Assembly (NCBI GenBank): GCA_015486785.1
Contig: WFQZ01000231.1
Span: 1 to 31,555 of the forward strand
Direction of reading: 5' to 3'
Length of the DNA: 31,555 bases
DNA from: Thermoflexales bacterium
GTDB lineage: Bacteria; Chloroflexota; Anaerolineae; B4-G1; SLSP01
Made by a program: the position numbers and the translations under genes. The notes beneath the pieces are model-generated. The model was given only the letters and a program-made list of their open reading frames with translations, made no database searches and was not told the DNA's origin. This document shows positions 7,400 through 14,352 of this stretch, in pieces. Each line of letters begins with the position of its first letter. Within the stretch, counting starts at the first letter, position 1.

Positions 7400-8386
7400 A
7401 TGTGGAAATTGAACAAACAAGAGGTGCTGCTCATCGTCACCGGAGGCCTTGAAACCACGTTCACCTGGGCTATCTATCTCGCCGTGAGGTACGGGACGAG
7501 TCCCGGTTTATTGATCCACGGGCTTATCGTCGGGGCCTTGCTCTACGCGCCGTTCTTCCTTTACCACATCAGCCGTGAGAGGCTCGCGGAATACAAGTTC
7601 GGCTACGTGGTGGGCATTTTGAGCTTCCTCTTTCCCTTCATTCTGGTTGCCTGCGATAGCTATCTGCTGCCCCTTATCCGCCACACGCCCTTCCAGGCGC
7701 GGGATTTGTGGACGGACATGATCGTCGTCTATCTCCTCACCTACGTTATGCTGTATGCTTCCTTCGTCTATCGGATGCAAGGCCCGAAGGGCATGTGGAG
7801 GTTCTATCTGCGGAAGTATGCAAAGCCGGTCTACGAGGACAAGGTGATCATGTTCCTGGATATCAATGACTCCACGACCATCGCGGAGCGCATCGGGCAC
7901 AAGAAGTTTCTTTCCTTCCTAAACGACTTCTTCTCGCTCATCTCCGATGAGGTGGTGAACTATGACGGGGAAATCCACAAATACGTGGGGGACGAGATAA
8001 TTCTTTTTTGGGAATATGACAAGGTGCGCTCCAATGAGCCGATTGAGTGCTTCCGTGCTGCCGTTAAAGCCATCGAGCGGAAAAAGGCTCTCTTTCGCCG
8101 CAGGTACGGCCTCGAGGAAGTGGGATTTAAGGCCGGGCTGCACGCGGGGCCGGTCGTGGTGGGCGAACTCGGCAAGTACAAGCGGGAGCTTGCCTTCACG
8201 GGGGATACGATGAACGTGGCGGCTCGTCTGGAAGAACTCAGCAAGCAGAAGGGCTGCCGCCTGGTGGTCACGGCGGATTACCTGAATCTTGTCCGGGACG
8301 TGATCGGAGAACAGACGTACCGGCACATTGGAAAGATCGCCCTGCGGGGCAAGCATGAGCAACTCGACTTGTATTGCGCTCTCTAA
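7400..8386 (+). CDS. Membrane class III adenylate/guanylate cyclase
   Basis: Predicted enzyme of 328 residues making cAMP or cGMP from the nucleoside triphosphate. Four hydrophobic helices (about residues 8-29, 36-56, 68-92 and 105-124) anchor a C-terminal cytoplasmic catalytic domain from about residue 148. Visible active-site elements are FLDINDSTT with metal-binding Asp154, KYVGDE with Asp198, and GDTMNVAARLE with Asn272 and Arg276 at the transition-state positions. All key catalytic residues are therefore present. A Lys precedes YVGDE; substrate choice between ATP and GTP is not secure. The gene has its own strong promoter and an AAGGA ribosome site. It lies 30 bases before a PLP-enzyme gene, with which it may be co-transcribed. 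Confidence 0.93.
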   Translation: MWKLNKQEVLLIVTGGLETTFTWAIYLAVRYGTSPGLLIHGLIVGALLYAPFFLYHISRERLAEYKFGYVVGILSFLFPFILVACDSYLLPLIRHTPFQARDLWTDMIVVYLLTYVMLYASFVYRMQGPKGMWRFYLRKYAKPVYEDKVIMFLDINDSTTIAERIGHKKFLSFLNDFFSLISDEVVNYDGEIHKYVGDEIILFWEYDKVRSNEPIECFRAAVKAIERKKALFRRRYGLEEVGFKAGLHAGPVVVGELGKYKRELAFTGDTMNVAARLEELSKQKGCRLVVTADYLNLVRDVIGEQTYRHIGKIALRGKHEQLDLYCAL

Positions 8387-8416
8387 CGATTGGCGACACG
8401 TAAGGCGGTGAAGAGT

Positions 8417-9604
8417 ATGAACTTTGATGAATATGTGGATCGCAGTGTGTATCCCACGTTGAAGTGGAGCAAATCATTCTTGGCAAAGTACTTTGGGAAT
8501 GAAGAGGCTATTCCTATGTCTGTGGCGGACATGGATTTGAAAGCTCCGCCCGCCGTGATCGAGCAATTGCAAAAGCGAGCGGCGCATAGGATTTACGGCT
8601 ATGAGTATAGGCCCGAAAGCTATTTCGCCGCGCTGATCGCCTGGTATCAGGACCGACATGGTTGGCAAATCGAGCGGGGCCAGATAGAGCCAAGCCCGTC
8701 GATCCTGAGTGCCATTGCCATCCTGATCAATCAGCACTCGGACGAGGGTGACGGCGTCATTCTTCAGACGCCGGTCTTCTTTGAATTCCGTATGGCCATC
8801 AAGAGCAGCCGCAGGAAGGTGATCAAGAATCCCCTCAAGCTCGTAGAGGGACACTATCAGATGGACTTTGAGGACTTGGAAAGGAAAGCCGCCGATCCGA
8901 GAAACAAGGTGTTGATCTTGTGCAGCCCGCACAATCCGGTGGGGCGGGTCTGGTCAACGGCGGAACTGGCGCAAGTGGCGGAGATCTGCCGGCGGCACGA
9001 TGTTTTCGTCATCGCGGATGAGGTTCATGGCGATTTCAGCTTTTCCCCGCATCGATTCGTCCCTTACCTGAAGGTGGCGGGCGGCGAAAATGGGGCGGCT
9101 TGCATTTCACCGGCAAAAACGTTCAACATATCGGGGATCGTTAATGCCCTAACGGTCATCCCCGATGAGGAGCATCGCCGGCGATTCCACGAGTTCACTC
9201 AACGCTACTGGGTCAACAAAGTGAATGTGTTTGCTTCGGCGGCCACGGAAGCGGCGTATAAGGACGGCGGCGCATGGCTTGATGCTTTGTTGGCTTACCT
9301 TCGGGGGAATGTGGACTTTATCAGATCGTACTTGCACCACAACGACATCGGCATCTCCTTGATTGAACCGGAGGGCACTTTCCTAGCTTGGCTGGATTTT
9401 CGTGAACTCGGCTTGGATGCGAAGGCCTTGGAGAGGTTCTTATCCCAAGACGCGCAACTCGCGCTGGCTCCGGGCTACTGGTTCGGGCGAGAGGGTGCCG
9501 GATTTGCCCGCATGACGATTGGCTGCCCACGGGAGACGGTTCAAAGAGCACTCGATCGTCTGGCCTCGGCGACCCGGCGATTGCGCTATGGCGAAGGAAT
9601 TTGA
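8417..9604 (+). CDS. MalY/PatB-type PLP-dependent aminotransferase/cystathionine beta-lyase
   Basis: Fold-type I PLP enzyme of 395 residues. Family members cleave the C-S bond of cystathionine or cysteine conjugates, and some transaminate. Seen: SVADMDLKAPPAV near the N-terminus, YGYEYRPESY, the substrate/cofactor motif SPHNPVGR (Asn173), ADEVHGD with Asp201, and SPAKTFN with Lys234 as the Schiff-base lysine. The frame opens at a TTG at 8390, but the ATG at 8417 is preferred because MNFDEYVDRSVYPTLKW matches the family's normal start; a weak AAGGCGG site precedes it. No sulfur-metabolism gene is nearby, so the substrate remains open. Confidence 0.9.
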   Translation: MNFDEYVDRSVYPTLKWSKSFLAKYFGNEEAIPMSVADMDLKAPPAVIEQLQKRAAHRIYGYEYRPESYFAALIAWYQDRHGWQIERGQIEPSPSILSAIAILINQHSDEGDGVILQTPVFFEFRMAIKSSRRKVIKNPLKLVEGHYQMDFEDLERKAADPRNKVLILCSPHNPVGRVWSTAELAQVAEICRRHDVFVIADEVHGDFSFSPHRFVPYLKVAGGENGAACISPAKTFNISGIVNALTVIPDEEHRRRFHEFTQRYWVNKVNVFASAATEAAYKDGGAWLDALLAYLRGNVDFIRSYLHHNDIGISLIEPEGTFLAWLDFRELGLDAKALERFLSQDAQLALAPGYWFGREGAGFARMTIGCPRETVQRALDRLASATRRLRYGEGI

Positions 9605-9955
9605 ACTTTTGAACCGCTTTGGTTCTGGTAAAATGGTTTTCGGCCTCTGGGGCTTCCGGAGATCGGGGCGGGCCAGGCTCTATGGAACGGCATTCGTGCT
9701 CCGTTTCCCCGCCCGCAACATGCTTCCGGAATCCCCATAACTTTGTGGACAACGTGAGAAATGCAGCAGTCTTGAAAGAATCTCTTTTAGGATTTTGCGC
9801 GTTGCTTCTCACATTGGTAATCGGGTTCGACTCCCGCACATCTGCCCCAAAGGGCTATGATGCAGAAATGCAACAAACTGATAGCCTTGCAGGTTAAGAC
9901 CTCCGCTTGAAGTTTGGTAGTCCTTTGGGACAGATAATTTTAGGAAGGTGAAAGT
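9605..9955 (+). ncRNA. Structured non-coding leader upstream of the SPFH gene
   Basis: This 351-base stretch has no credible gene. It holds several inverted repeats: an imperfect long-arm hairpin (9649-9672 with 9707-9736, including GGGGCGGG/CCCCGCCC), GTGAGAA 9754-9760 with TTCTCAC 9806-9812, a T-arm-like CGGGTTCGACTCCCG at 9822-9836, an 8-pair stem 9851-9858 with 9881-9888 enclosing TGCAGAAATGCA, and GTCC-TTTG-GGAC at 9920-9931. A possible promoter lies at its start. It could be a 5' leader element, a small RNA, or decayed sequence. Folding is judged by eye only. Confidence 0.4.
9626..9634 (+). promoter_or_regulatory. Possible extended -10 promoter (TGGTAAAAT)
   Basis: A TGn motif followed by TAAAAT resembles an extended -10 element; -35 sequences upstream (TTTTGA region) are poor. 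It lies 22 bases past the stop of the PLP-enzyme gene and would give a leader of about 315 bases before the SPFH gene. Confidence 0.4.
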
Positions 9956-10723
9956 ATGGAAGCTCTAATTGCTCTCTTGGTAAGTTTGGCGTTGGCGGTC
10001 TTGGGCTACACGCTCCATAATCTAAGGAAAGTGCTGATTTATGAATACGAGCGGGGCCTTCTCTACAAGCGCGGTAAGTACGTCCGCTTGTTAGGGCCGG
10101 GGAAGCATTGGTATCTTCGCTCCATCCACGCGATCCAGAAGCTGGATGTCCGCACGCGCTTGGTCTCTATCTCCGGGCAAGAGGTGCTGAGCGCGGACAA
10201 TGTCAGCATCAAAATCAGCTTGATATGCAGCTACAAGGTGGAAGACCCCTATCGTGCGGTGACGGAAGTCGAAAGTTACATCCAGGCCATGTATTACGAA
10301 CTCCAAATCACCCTGCGGGACCTCGTTGGGGAAACCTCGATCGAGGAGCTGCTATCCAAGCGGAAGGAGATCGGCGGGGAATTGCTGGCGCGGACAAAGG
10401 AGAAAGTGCTGGATTTCGGCGTCGCGCTTGAGTCGGTCGCCATCAAGGACGTTATGTTCCCCGGTGACCTGAAGCGGATATTCGCGCAAGTCGTAAACGC
10501 GCGGATGGAAGGACTGGCCGCGCTCGAACGCGCTCGCGGGGAAAGTGCCGCCTTGCGCAAGTTAGCCAATACTGCCCGCCTGTTGGACAAGAACCCGGGG
10601 CTGTTACAGTTGCGGCTCTTGCAGACGCTGGAAAACGGCCAGGGGAACACCATCATCCTGGGGAATATGGCTGAGGGCATTCCGCTGAAAAATCTGGTAG
10701 CGGCGGACGATGAGAAGTCGTGA
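9956..10723 (+). CDS. SPFH/band 7 domain protein (slipin-like)
   Basis: Membrane scaffold protein of 255 residues. An N-terminal hydrophobic helix (about residues 3-20) is followed by an SPFH domain starting near YEYERGLLYKRGKYVRLLGP and continuing through VLSADNVSIKISLICSYKV and YYELQITLRDLVGETSIEEL. A charged helical segment (RMEGLAALERARGESAALRK) and a short C-terminal tail follow. Slipins and prohibitin-like proteins form ring or patch assemblies that organise membrane domains or regulate proteases. No NfeD-type protease gene, the usual bacterial partner, is adjacent; instead two small membrane proteins follow. A GGAAGG ribosome site supports the ATG. The family is clear, the cellular role is not. 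Confidence 0.9.
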   Translation: MEALIALLVSLALAVLGYTLHNLRKVLIYEYERGLLYKRGKYVRLLGPGKHWYLRSIHAIQKLDVRTRLVSISGQEVLSADNVSIKISLICSYKVEDPYRAVTEVESYIQAMYYELQITLRDLVGETSIEELLSKRKEIGGELLARTKEKVLDFGVALESVAIKDVMFPGDLKRIFAQVVNARMEGLAALERARGESAALRKLANTARLLDKNPGLLQLRLLQTLENGQGNTIILGNMAEGIPLKNLVAADDEKS

Positions 10724-10745
10724 AACGCGCGGCGGGAGGGACTTC

Positions 10746-11279
10746 GTGAAAGTAACAGCAGAACGTCCGCTTGGCGTGACACTCCTGGCGATCCTGCAAC
10801 TGATCGGCGGGGTCTTGTTTTTGGGCGTGCAATTCCTGATCCTCATCAAATTCAATGCTATGAATGACATCTTGCGCCCGGCCGGAATGTCCTTGGTGTT
10901 ACTCAGCCTCGGCGTGATGTTGCTGGCTACCCTTTCAATAGCTTCCGGCATCGGGATGTGGCGGGGCGCGAAATGGGGCTGGTGGCTCGCATCGTTCTAC
11001 TACGTTTACGGCATCTTCCGTGGCGGGACGGCACTATACACCATCGTCACGCTGGCCGACAAACTCCAAGGCGGCAGCCGCGGCCCGGAATACTACATCG
11101 CTAAACACAGTGTCCACATCATTGTGTATCTTTTGCTGTTGCTATACCTCTTCAAAGACGAAGTGCTGGAGTTCTTCGGCCTGGATGGCCTATCCAAAGG
11201 CAAAGCCGTGGGCGTACTCATCGGCAGCGGTCTCCTCATCACGGGAGCCGTGTCGGCTGCGGCGAGCATCTTGCATTAA
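10746..11279 (+). CDS. Hypothetical four-helix membrane protein
   Basis: I do not recognise a family. The 177-residue product has hydrophobic segments near residues 10-35, 50-75, 82-105 and 125-145, plus a short C-terminal hydrophobic stretch (VGVLIGSGLLITGAVSAA). The open frame could begin at an ATG at 10710 inside the SPFH gene, but the GTG at 10746 is preferred because GGGAGGG lies five bases upstream. It follows the SPFH gene by 22 bases, so the two are probably co-transcribed. An aromatic WGWWLASFYYVYG block marks the third helix. Confidence 0.75.
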   Translation: MKVTAERPLGVTLLAILQLIGGVLFLGVQFLILIKFNAMNDILRPAGMSLVLLSLGVMLLATLSIASGIGMWRGAKWGWWLASFYYVYGIFRGGTALYTIVTLADKLQGGSRGPEYYIAKHSVHIIVYLLLLLYLFKDEVLEFFGLDGLSKGKAVGVLIGSGLLITGAVSAAASILH

Positions 11280-11291
11280 AGAGATGATAAG

Positions 11292-11313
11292 TTCACGTAA
11301 TGCCGAACGTGAA
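11292..11313 (+). other. Small stem-loop between membrane-protein genes
   Basis: TTCACGT (11292-11298) pairs exactly with ACGTGAA (11307-11313) around an 8-base loop, 12 bases after the preceding stop. A short run of T follows weakly, so termination would be inefficient at best. Confidence 0.45.
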
Positions 11314-11365
11314 TTTACACTCGGTTGGCCCGTTTTCTGCGTAACCACAAACTGGAGGATGAACT

Positions 11366-11965
11366 ATGTTTCTCGATCCGCATCAACCTATCGCCACGTG
11401 TGCTCAATCGTCGTGTGAAGGCTGCCCTCTTCACGAGGTGCTGCACTGTCACTTTGGGGGGAAAGATTTAGCCAGGTTTCTGGCCTTCGTAGCCCCGGCT
11501 TTTATCCTTGGTGGTATCGGTATTTATCATCTCGGCATCTGGTTCCTCGTAGCGTGGATTGTCGGCTTTTTATCCTACTTCGGATTCACCGAGATACGGG
11601 TGCTATGCTCTCACTGTCCGCATTACGCAGAAGAAGGGAGCAGCTTGAAGTGCTGGGCCAATTACGGCTCCCCCAAACTGTGGCGCTATCGGCCTGGGCC
11701 GATGTCGTCGGTGGAGAAGGCGATATTCCTGCTGGGGCTGATTTTGATCTTCGGGTATCCGCTGCCGTTCTTCCTGGTGGCCTCAAACTGGATTCTTGCA
11801 CTTGTGTATAGCGCCGCCGTGGCGGGAGCTTACACCCTTATGAGAAAGACTATGTGCTCGCAATGTATGAACTTTGCCTGTCCGCTGAACCTGGTGGATG
11901 AAGCGCGGCGGGCGGAGTTCCTCAAGCGAAATCCGCAGATCGCGGAGGCCTGGAAACAGGAGTGA
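11366..11965 (+). CDS. Cysteine-rich membrane protein of unknown function
   Basis: A 199-residue protein of no family I can name. Ten cysteines fall in three clusters: Cys12, Cys17, Cys20 and Cys28 at the N-terminus (CEGCPLHEVLHCHF); Cys81, Cys84 and Cys96 (CSHCPHY and LKCWANYGSP); and Cys164, Cys167 and Cys172 (CSQCMNFACPLN). Hydrophobic helices at about 38-75 and 118-158 separate the clusters, so all three could lie on the same side of the membrane. The CxxC spacing suggests metal or iron-sulfur binding, or a redox role; this is inference. A TGGAGG site precedes the ATG. It follows the SPFH and four-helix genes in the same direction and may work with them. Confidence 0.75.
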   Translation: MFLDPHQPIATCAQSSCEGCPLHEVLHCHFGGKDLARFLAFVAPAFILGGIGIYHLGIWFLVAWIVGFLSYFGFTEIRVLCSHCPHYAEEGSSLKCWANYGSPKLWRYRPGPMSSVEKAIFLLGLILIFGYPLPFFLVASNWILALVYSAAVAGAYTLMRKTMCSQCMNFACPLNLVDEARRAEFLKRNPQIAEAWKQE

Positions 11966-11991
11966 CGGCGGCACGCTCTGACGGAACCCTG

Positions 11992-11997
11992 TATAAT
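11992..11997 (+). promoter_or_regulatory. Consensus -10 box (TATAAT) before the endonuclease-like gene
   Basis: A perfect TATAAT lies 61 bases before the GTG start at 12058. No acceptable -35 box is seen at 16-18 bases upstream, so promoter activity is uncertain. Confidence 0.4.
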
Positions 11998-12057
11998 CAC
12001 GTTGTTAGTCCGCTTTGGTGAAGTCGCAGGTAAAACTTTCAAGGAAAGGATAATCTA

Positions 12058-13071
12058 GTGGGGAAATTTATTGAAGCTGAAAGGAATCGTCAGGCCAAAT
12101 TGAAAGCCAGTTCGCCGTACTTCTCGGAGGCGGCGCGTTCGGAAGGCGTGTATAGAGGCAAACCGCGCTCTTTTTGCTTGCCGCTTGATTGTGCAGAAGA
12201 AAACCTCTTTCCCGACATTCGGCGAACTGCTCCGGCCTACTTTGTTGCTCACGGTATAAAATGGCACGATGGGCAGAATGGCAAACCGAGCAATCATCTC
12301 TGCGATTCTCAAGTCTGCTGTGTCAATTTCCTTTTTCCATTTGCGGATAAACCTCGTGCGCTGGCCGCGCTCTTGCGGCCTATCTTTCCTGACTTGCGTG
12401 AAATGCTTCCCGTTGAAGATGGGCAATACGTGGCCTTCGAGTGGATTGGTCGGGAAAACTACTTGGGCGAGAAGATTTCGCGCCGTGGGAAGCGCACACG
12501 AGGAGCAAATTTCACCAGTGCTGATGCGGCGGTGCTGTTCAATCGCGGTGATGGCAAGCGGCAGATGGTCTTGATAGAGTGGAAGTACACCGAATCGTAT
12601 GGGAGGACATCGCTAAGTGTGTCGAAAAGCGGCACGGATCGCACGGCAATCTATAGGCCACTTTATGAACGGGATGATTGTCCGCTCAACAAGGAGCTTT
12701 TGCCCAATTTTGATGCGTTATTTTATGAGCCGTTCTATCAGTTAATGCGCCAGCAGTTTTTGGCCCACGAGATGGAGAAGGCGCAGGAGTTAGGGGCGGA
12801 TATTGTGAGTGTACTGCACATCGCACCGGCGCGAAACACAGACTTTCACAAGATAACTTCGCCGGAGCTGGAGGGGTTGGGGGAAACGGCGATAAAAGTG
12901 TGGGAGAAGTTAGTGCGTCCCGAAGGCAGATTCCTCAGTGTGAGCGTTGAAGGATTGTTTGGCAACCTGACCATCGAACAAATACCTGAGATGCAAGCCT
13001 GGATAGAGTATGTAGGTGAAAGGTATGCCTGGATTCGGTCAGATTCCAGGGAGTTGAAAGAAGCGTGCTAA
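12058..13071 (+). CDS. Putative PD-(D/E)XK restriction endonuclease-like protein in a cassette
   Basis: A 337-residue protein that resembles the PGN_0703-type putative restriction endonucleases; I recall this family from its motifs and cannot confirm it here. Seen: SPYFSEAARSEGVYRGKPR at the N-terminus, HGIKWHDGQNGKPSNHLCD, NYLGEKISRRGKRTRGANF, then SADAAVLF (Asp156) and LIEWKYTES (Glu174, Lys176), which together form a PD-(D/E)XK nuclease core. No methyltransferase gene is nearby. The GTG start at 12058 has an AAGGAAAGGA ribosome site. The stop TAA at 13069-13071 lies inside an attC-like site, as in integron gene cassettes. G+C is visibly lower than in flanking core genes. DNA cleavage is inference. 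Confidence 0.7.
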   Translation: MGKFIEAERNRQAKLKASSPYFSEAARSEGVYRGKPRSFCLPLDCAEENLFPDIRRTAPAYFVAHGIKWHDGQNGKPSNHLCDSQVCCVNFLFPFADKPRALAALLRPIFPDLREMLPVEDGQYVAFEWIGRENYLGEKISRRGKRTRGANFTSADAAVLFNRGDGKRQMVLIEWKYTESYGRTSLSVSKSGTDRTAIYRPLYERDDCPLNKELLPNFDALFYEPFYQLMRQQFLAHEMEKAQELGADIVSVLHIAPARNTDFHKITSPELEGLGETAIKVWEKLVRPEGRFLSVSVEGLFGNLTIEQIPEMQAWIEYVGERYAWIRSDSRELKEAC

Positions 13072-13126
13072 CAAGTCGCTAACCCCGACGCTGCGATAGC
13101 GGCGCGGGTCAGCTCGCCCGTTATGG
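13066..13126 (+). mobile_element. Integron attC-like recombination site
   Basis: The outer boxes are TGCTAAC (13066-13072) and GTTATGG (13120-13126), matching the AAC/GTT cores of R'' and R'. Between them, 13082-13092 pairs with 13098-13109 in a 10-pair stem (ACCC/GGGT, CG/CG, CGCT/AGCG) with one A.G mismatch and one bulged base (C105 of the 13 kb block), plus a 3-pair GCT/AGC outer stem. This is the layout of attC: a short imperfect hairpin with extrahelical bases and the stop codon of the cassette gene within R''. No integron integrase gene is present in the window. Confidence 0.6.
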
Positions 13127-13145
13127 GGATGAGTGTGTCAGCGCA

Positions 13146-13158
13146 AACCTCGGAGGTT
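13146..13158 (+). promoter_or_regulatory. Palindrome over the ATPase ribosome site
   Basis: AACCTC-G-GAGGTT is a perfect 13-base palindrome that contains the GGAGG ribosome site of the following ATPase gene. It could bind a regulator as duplex DNA; a one-base loop makes RNA folding unlikely. Confidence 0.4.
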
Positions 13159-13161
13159 AGT

Positions 13162-14352
13162 ATGGAGCGTTACTTGCACATTGAATCCGGCAAATTAGGG
13201 GCAATAAGGGACTTGCCCCCGGAAGGACTTGTCTTTCGTCCGTTTACTCTGTTCATTGGGAAACAAGGGACGGGAAAGTCACTTGTGGCTCAATTGGCCT
13301 TCTTTTTTGATAACTTGCCTTACTTGACCAAGTATCTAAAGGCTAAGGAAGGCCAGCGGGGGCGGGTGAGCACTCCCAAGAAAACAGTACGTTCTATTTT
13401 GGACGGCTTGCGGAGTACGCAACGATCCTTTGCCGTGTTTGCCGATCCCAATGTGAAGATATGTTGGGCCACTTCGGAAGATGAAGAGCGGCAGTGCTTT
13501 TCTATGTATCGTCAAAACCGCCAGATCAATTTCACGGAAAAAGAGCGACTCCTTGATGTCGTGAATCAGTACCTGAAACCAGACGTGAATATCCCCGTGC
13601 GCGGCTCTGCATTGTTCCTCCCTGCTGAGCGGGTGCTGTATTCCCATGCCACGCCGGCGGGTTGGGACTTGCTGTCTTTACCATTGACCTTGCGCTTGTT
13701 TGGGGAAACTATGGAGCAAGCCGTTTCCGCGATGAAGTTATGGCCCAAAGGCGTCCCCGACACCGAACCGGGCCGCTGGGCTTACGATAAAGGGCGGAGT
13801 ATTTTGGGCGGAATTGCTTACCGCTGGGGAGAACGATGGAAATGGCGCATTCGCGAAGGAGTGCAAATTGATATTGATATGGCATCTGCGGGCCAGAAAG
13901 CTAACTGGCCCATCGTGATGTTAGCCCAAGTGCTCCCTTCCTGGCGGGAAAGCGGAGAGATCGCCTGGCCTTTCACTCTGTACATTGAGGAGCCTGAGAT
14001 TCATCTCCATCCCGCTGCTCAAGTTGATATGGTGCATCTTTTTGCGTACCTGGTTCGTCAGGGATTCCGCATCGTTTTAACTACTCATTCCTTGACCGTG
14101 TTGTATGCCTTGAATAATCTTCTGCAGGCCTCTCGCTTGGGTGATGAGGTTCAAGATGGCGTGCCGAGTCCAGATGTCCGTTTGTCTGCCGAGGATGTGA
14201 GTGCTTACTTGTTTCAAGATTCCGGCATGGTGGAAGATCTGATAGATCGGCGTGAGCGTTTTATCAGCGAGGTGCCGTTGGGCCTGATTGGCGATCAACT
14301 AGGCGATGAAATGAATCGCATTTGGGCCTTAATTGACGCTTCCGGGGCTTGA
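13162..14352 (+). CDS. ABC-type AAA family ATPase (AAA15/OLD-like), possible defence component
   Basis: A 396-residue ATPase of the SMC/ABC-like class. Walker A GKQGTGKS ends at Lys39-Ser40; a signature-like MASAGQK lies at 240-246; Walker B LYIEEPEIHLHP has Glu276 and Glu277; a switch TTHS includes His309. The head domain is interrupted by about 190 residues without obvious motifs. No TOPRIM domain is fused, unlike OLD nucleases. The ATG at 13162 is preferred over the frame-opening ATG at 13123 because GGAGG lies just upstream and MERYLHIESGKLG begins the usual first strand. Its stop overlaps the start of the next gene (TGATG), so the two are translated together. ATPases of this class commonly pair with nucleases in phage defence; that role is inferred. 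Confidence 0.85.
   Translation: MERYLHIESGKLGAIRDLPPEGLVFRPFTLFIGKQGTGKSLVAQLAFFFDNLPYLTKYLKAKEGQRGRVSTPKKTVRSILDGLRSTQRSFAVFADPNVKICWATSEDEERQCFSMYRQNRQINFTEKERLLDVVNQYLKPDVNIPVRGSALFLPAERVLYSHATPAGWDLLSLPLTLRLFGETMEQAVSAMKLWPKGVPDTEPGRWAYDKGRSILGGIAYRWGERWKWRIREGVQIDIDMASAGQKANWPIVMLAQVLPSWRESGEIAWPFTLYIEEPEIHLHPAAQVDMVHLFAYLVRQGFRIVLTTHSLTVLYALNNLLQASRLGDEVQDGVPSPDVRLSAEDVSAYLFQDSGMVEDLIDRRERFISEVPLGLIGDQLGDEMNRIWALIDASGA

Noticed and set aside
9763..9849. Functional tRNA gene (possibly selenocysteine type)
   Set aside because: The T-arm and CCA fit, but the acceptor stem has two mismatches and no D-arm, anticodon arm or long variable arm could be drawn.
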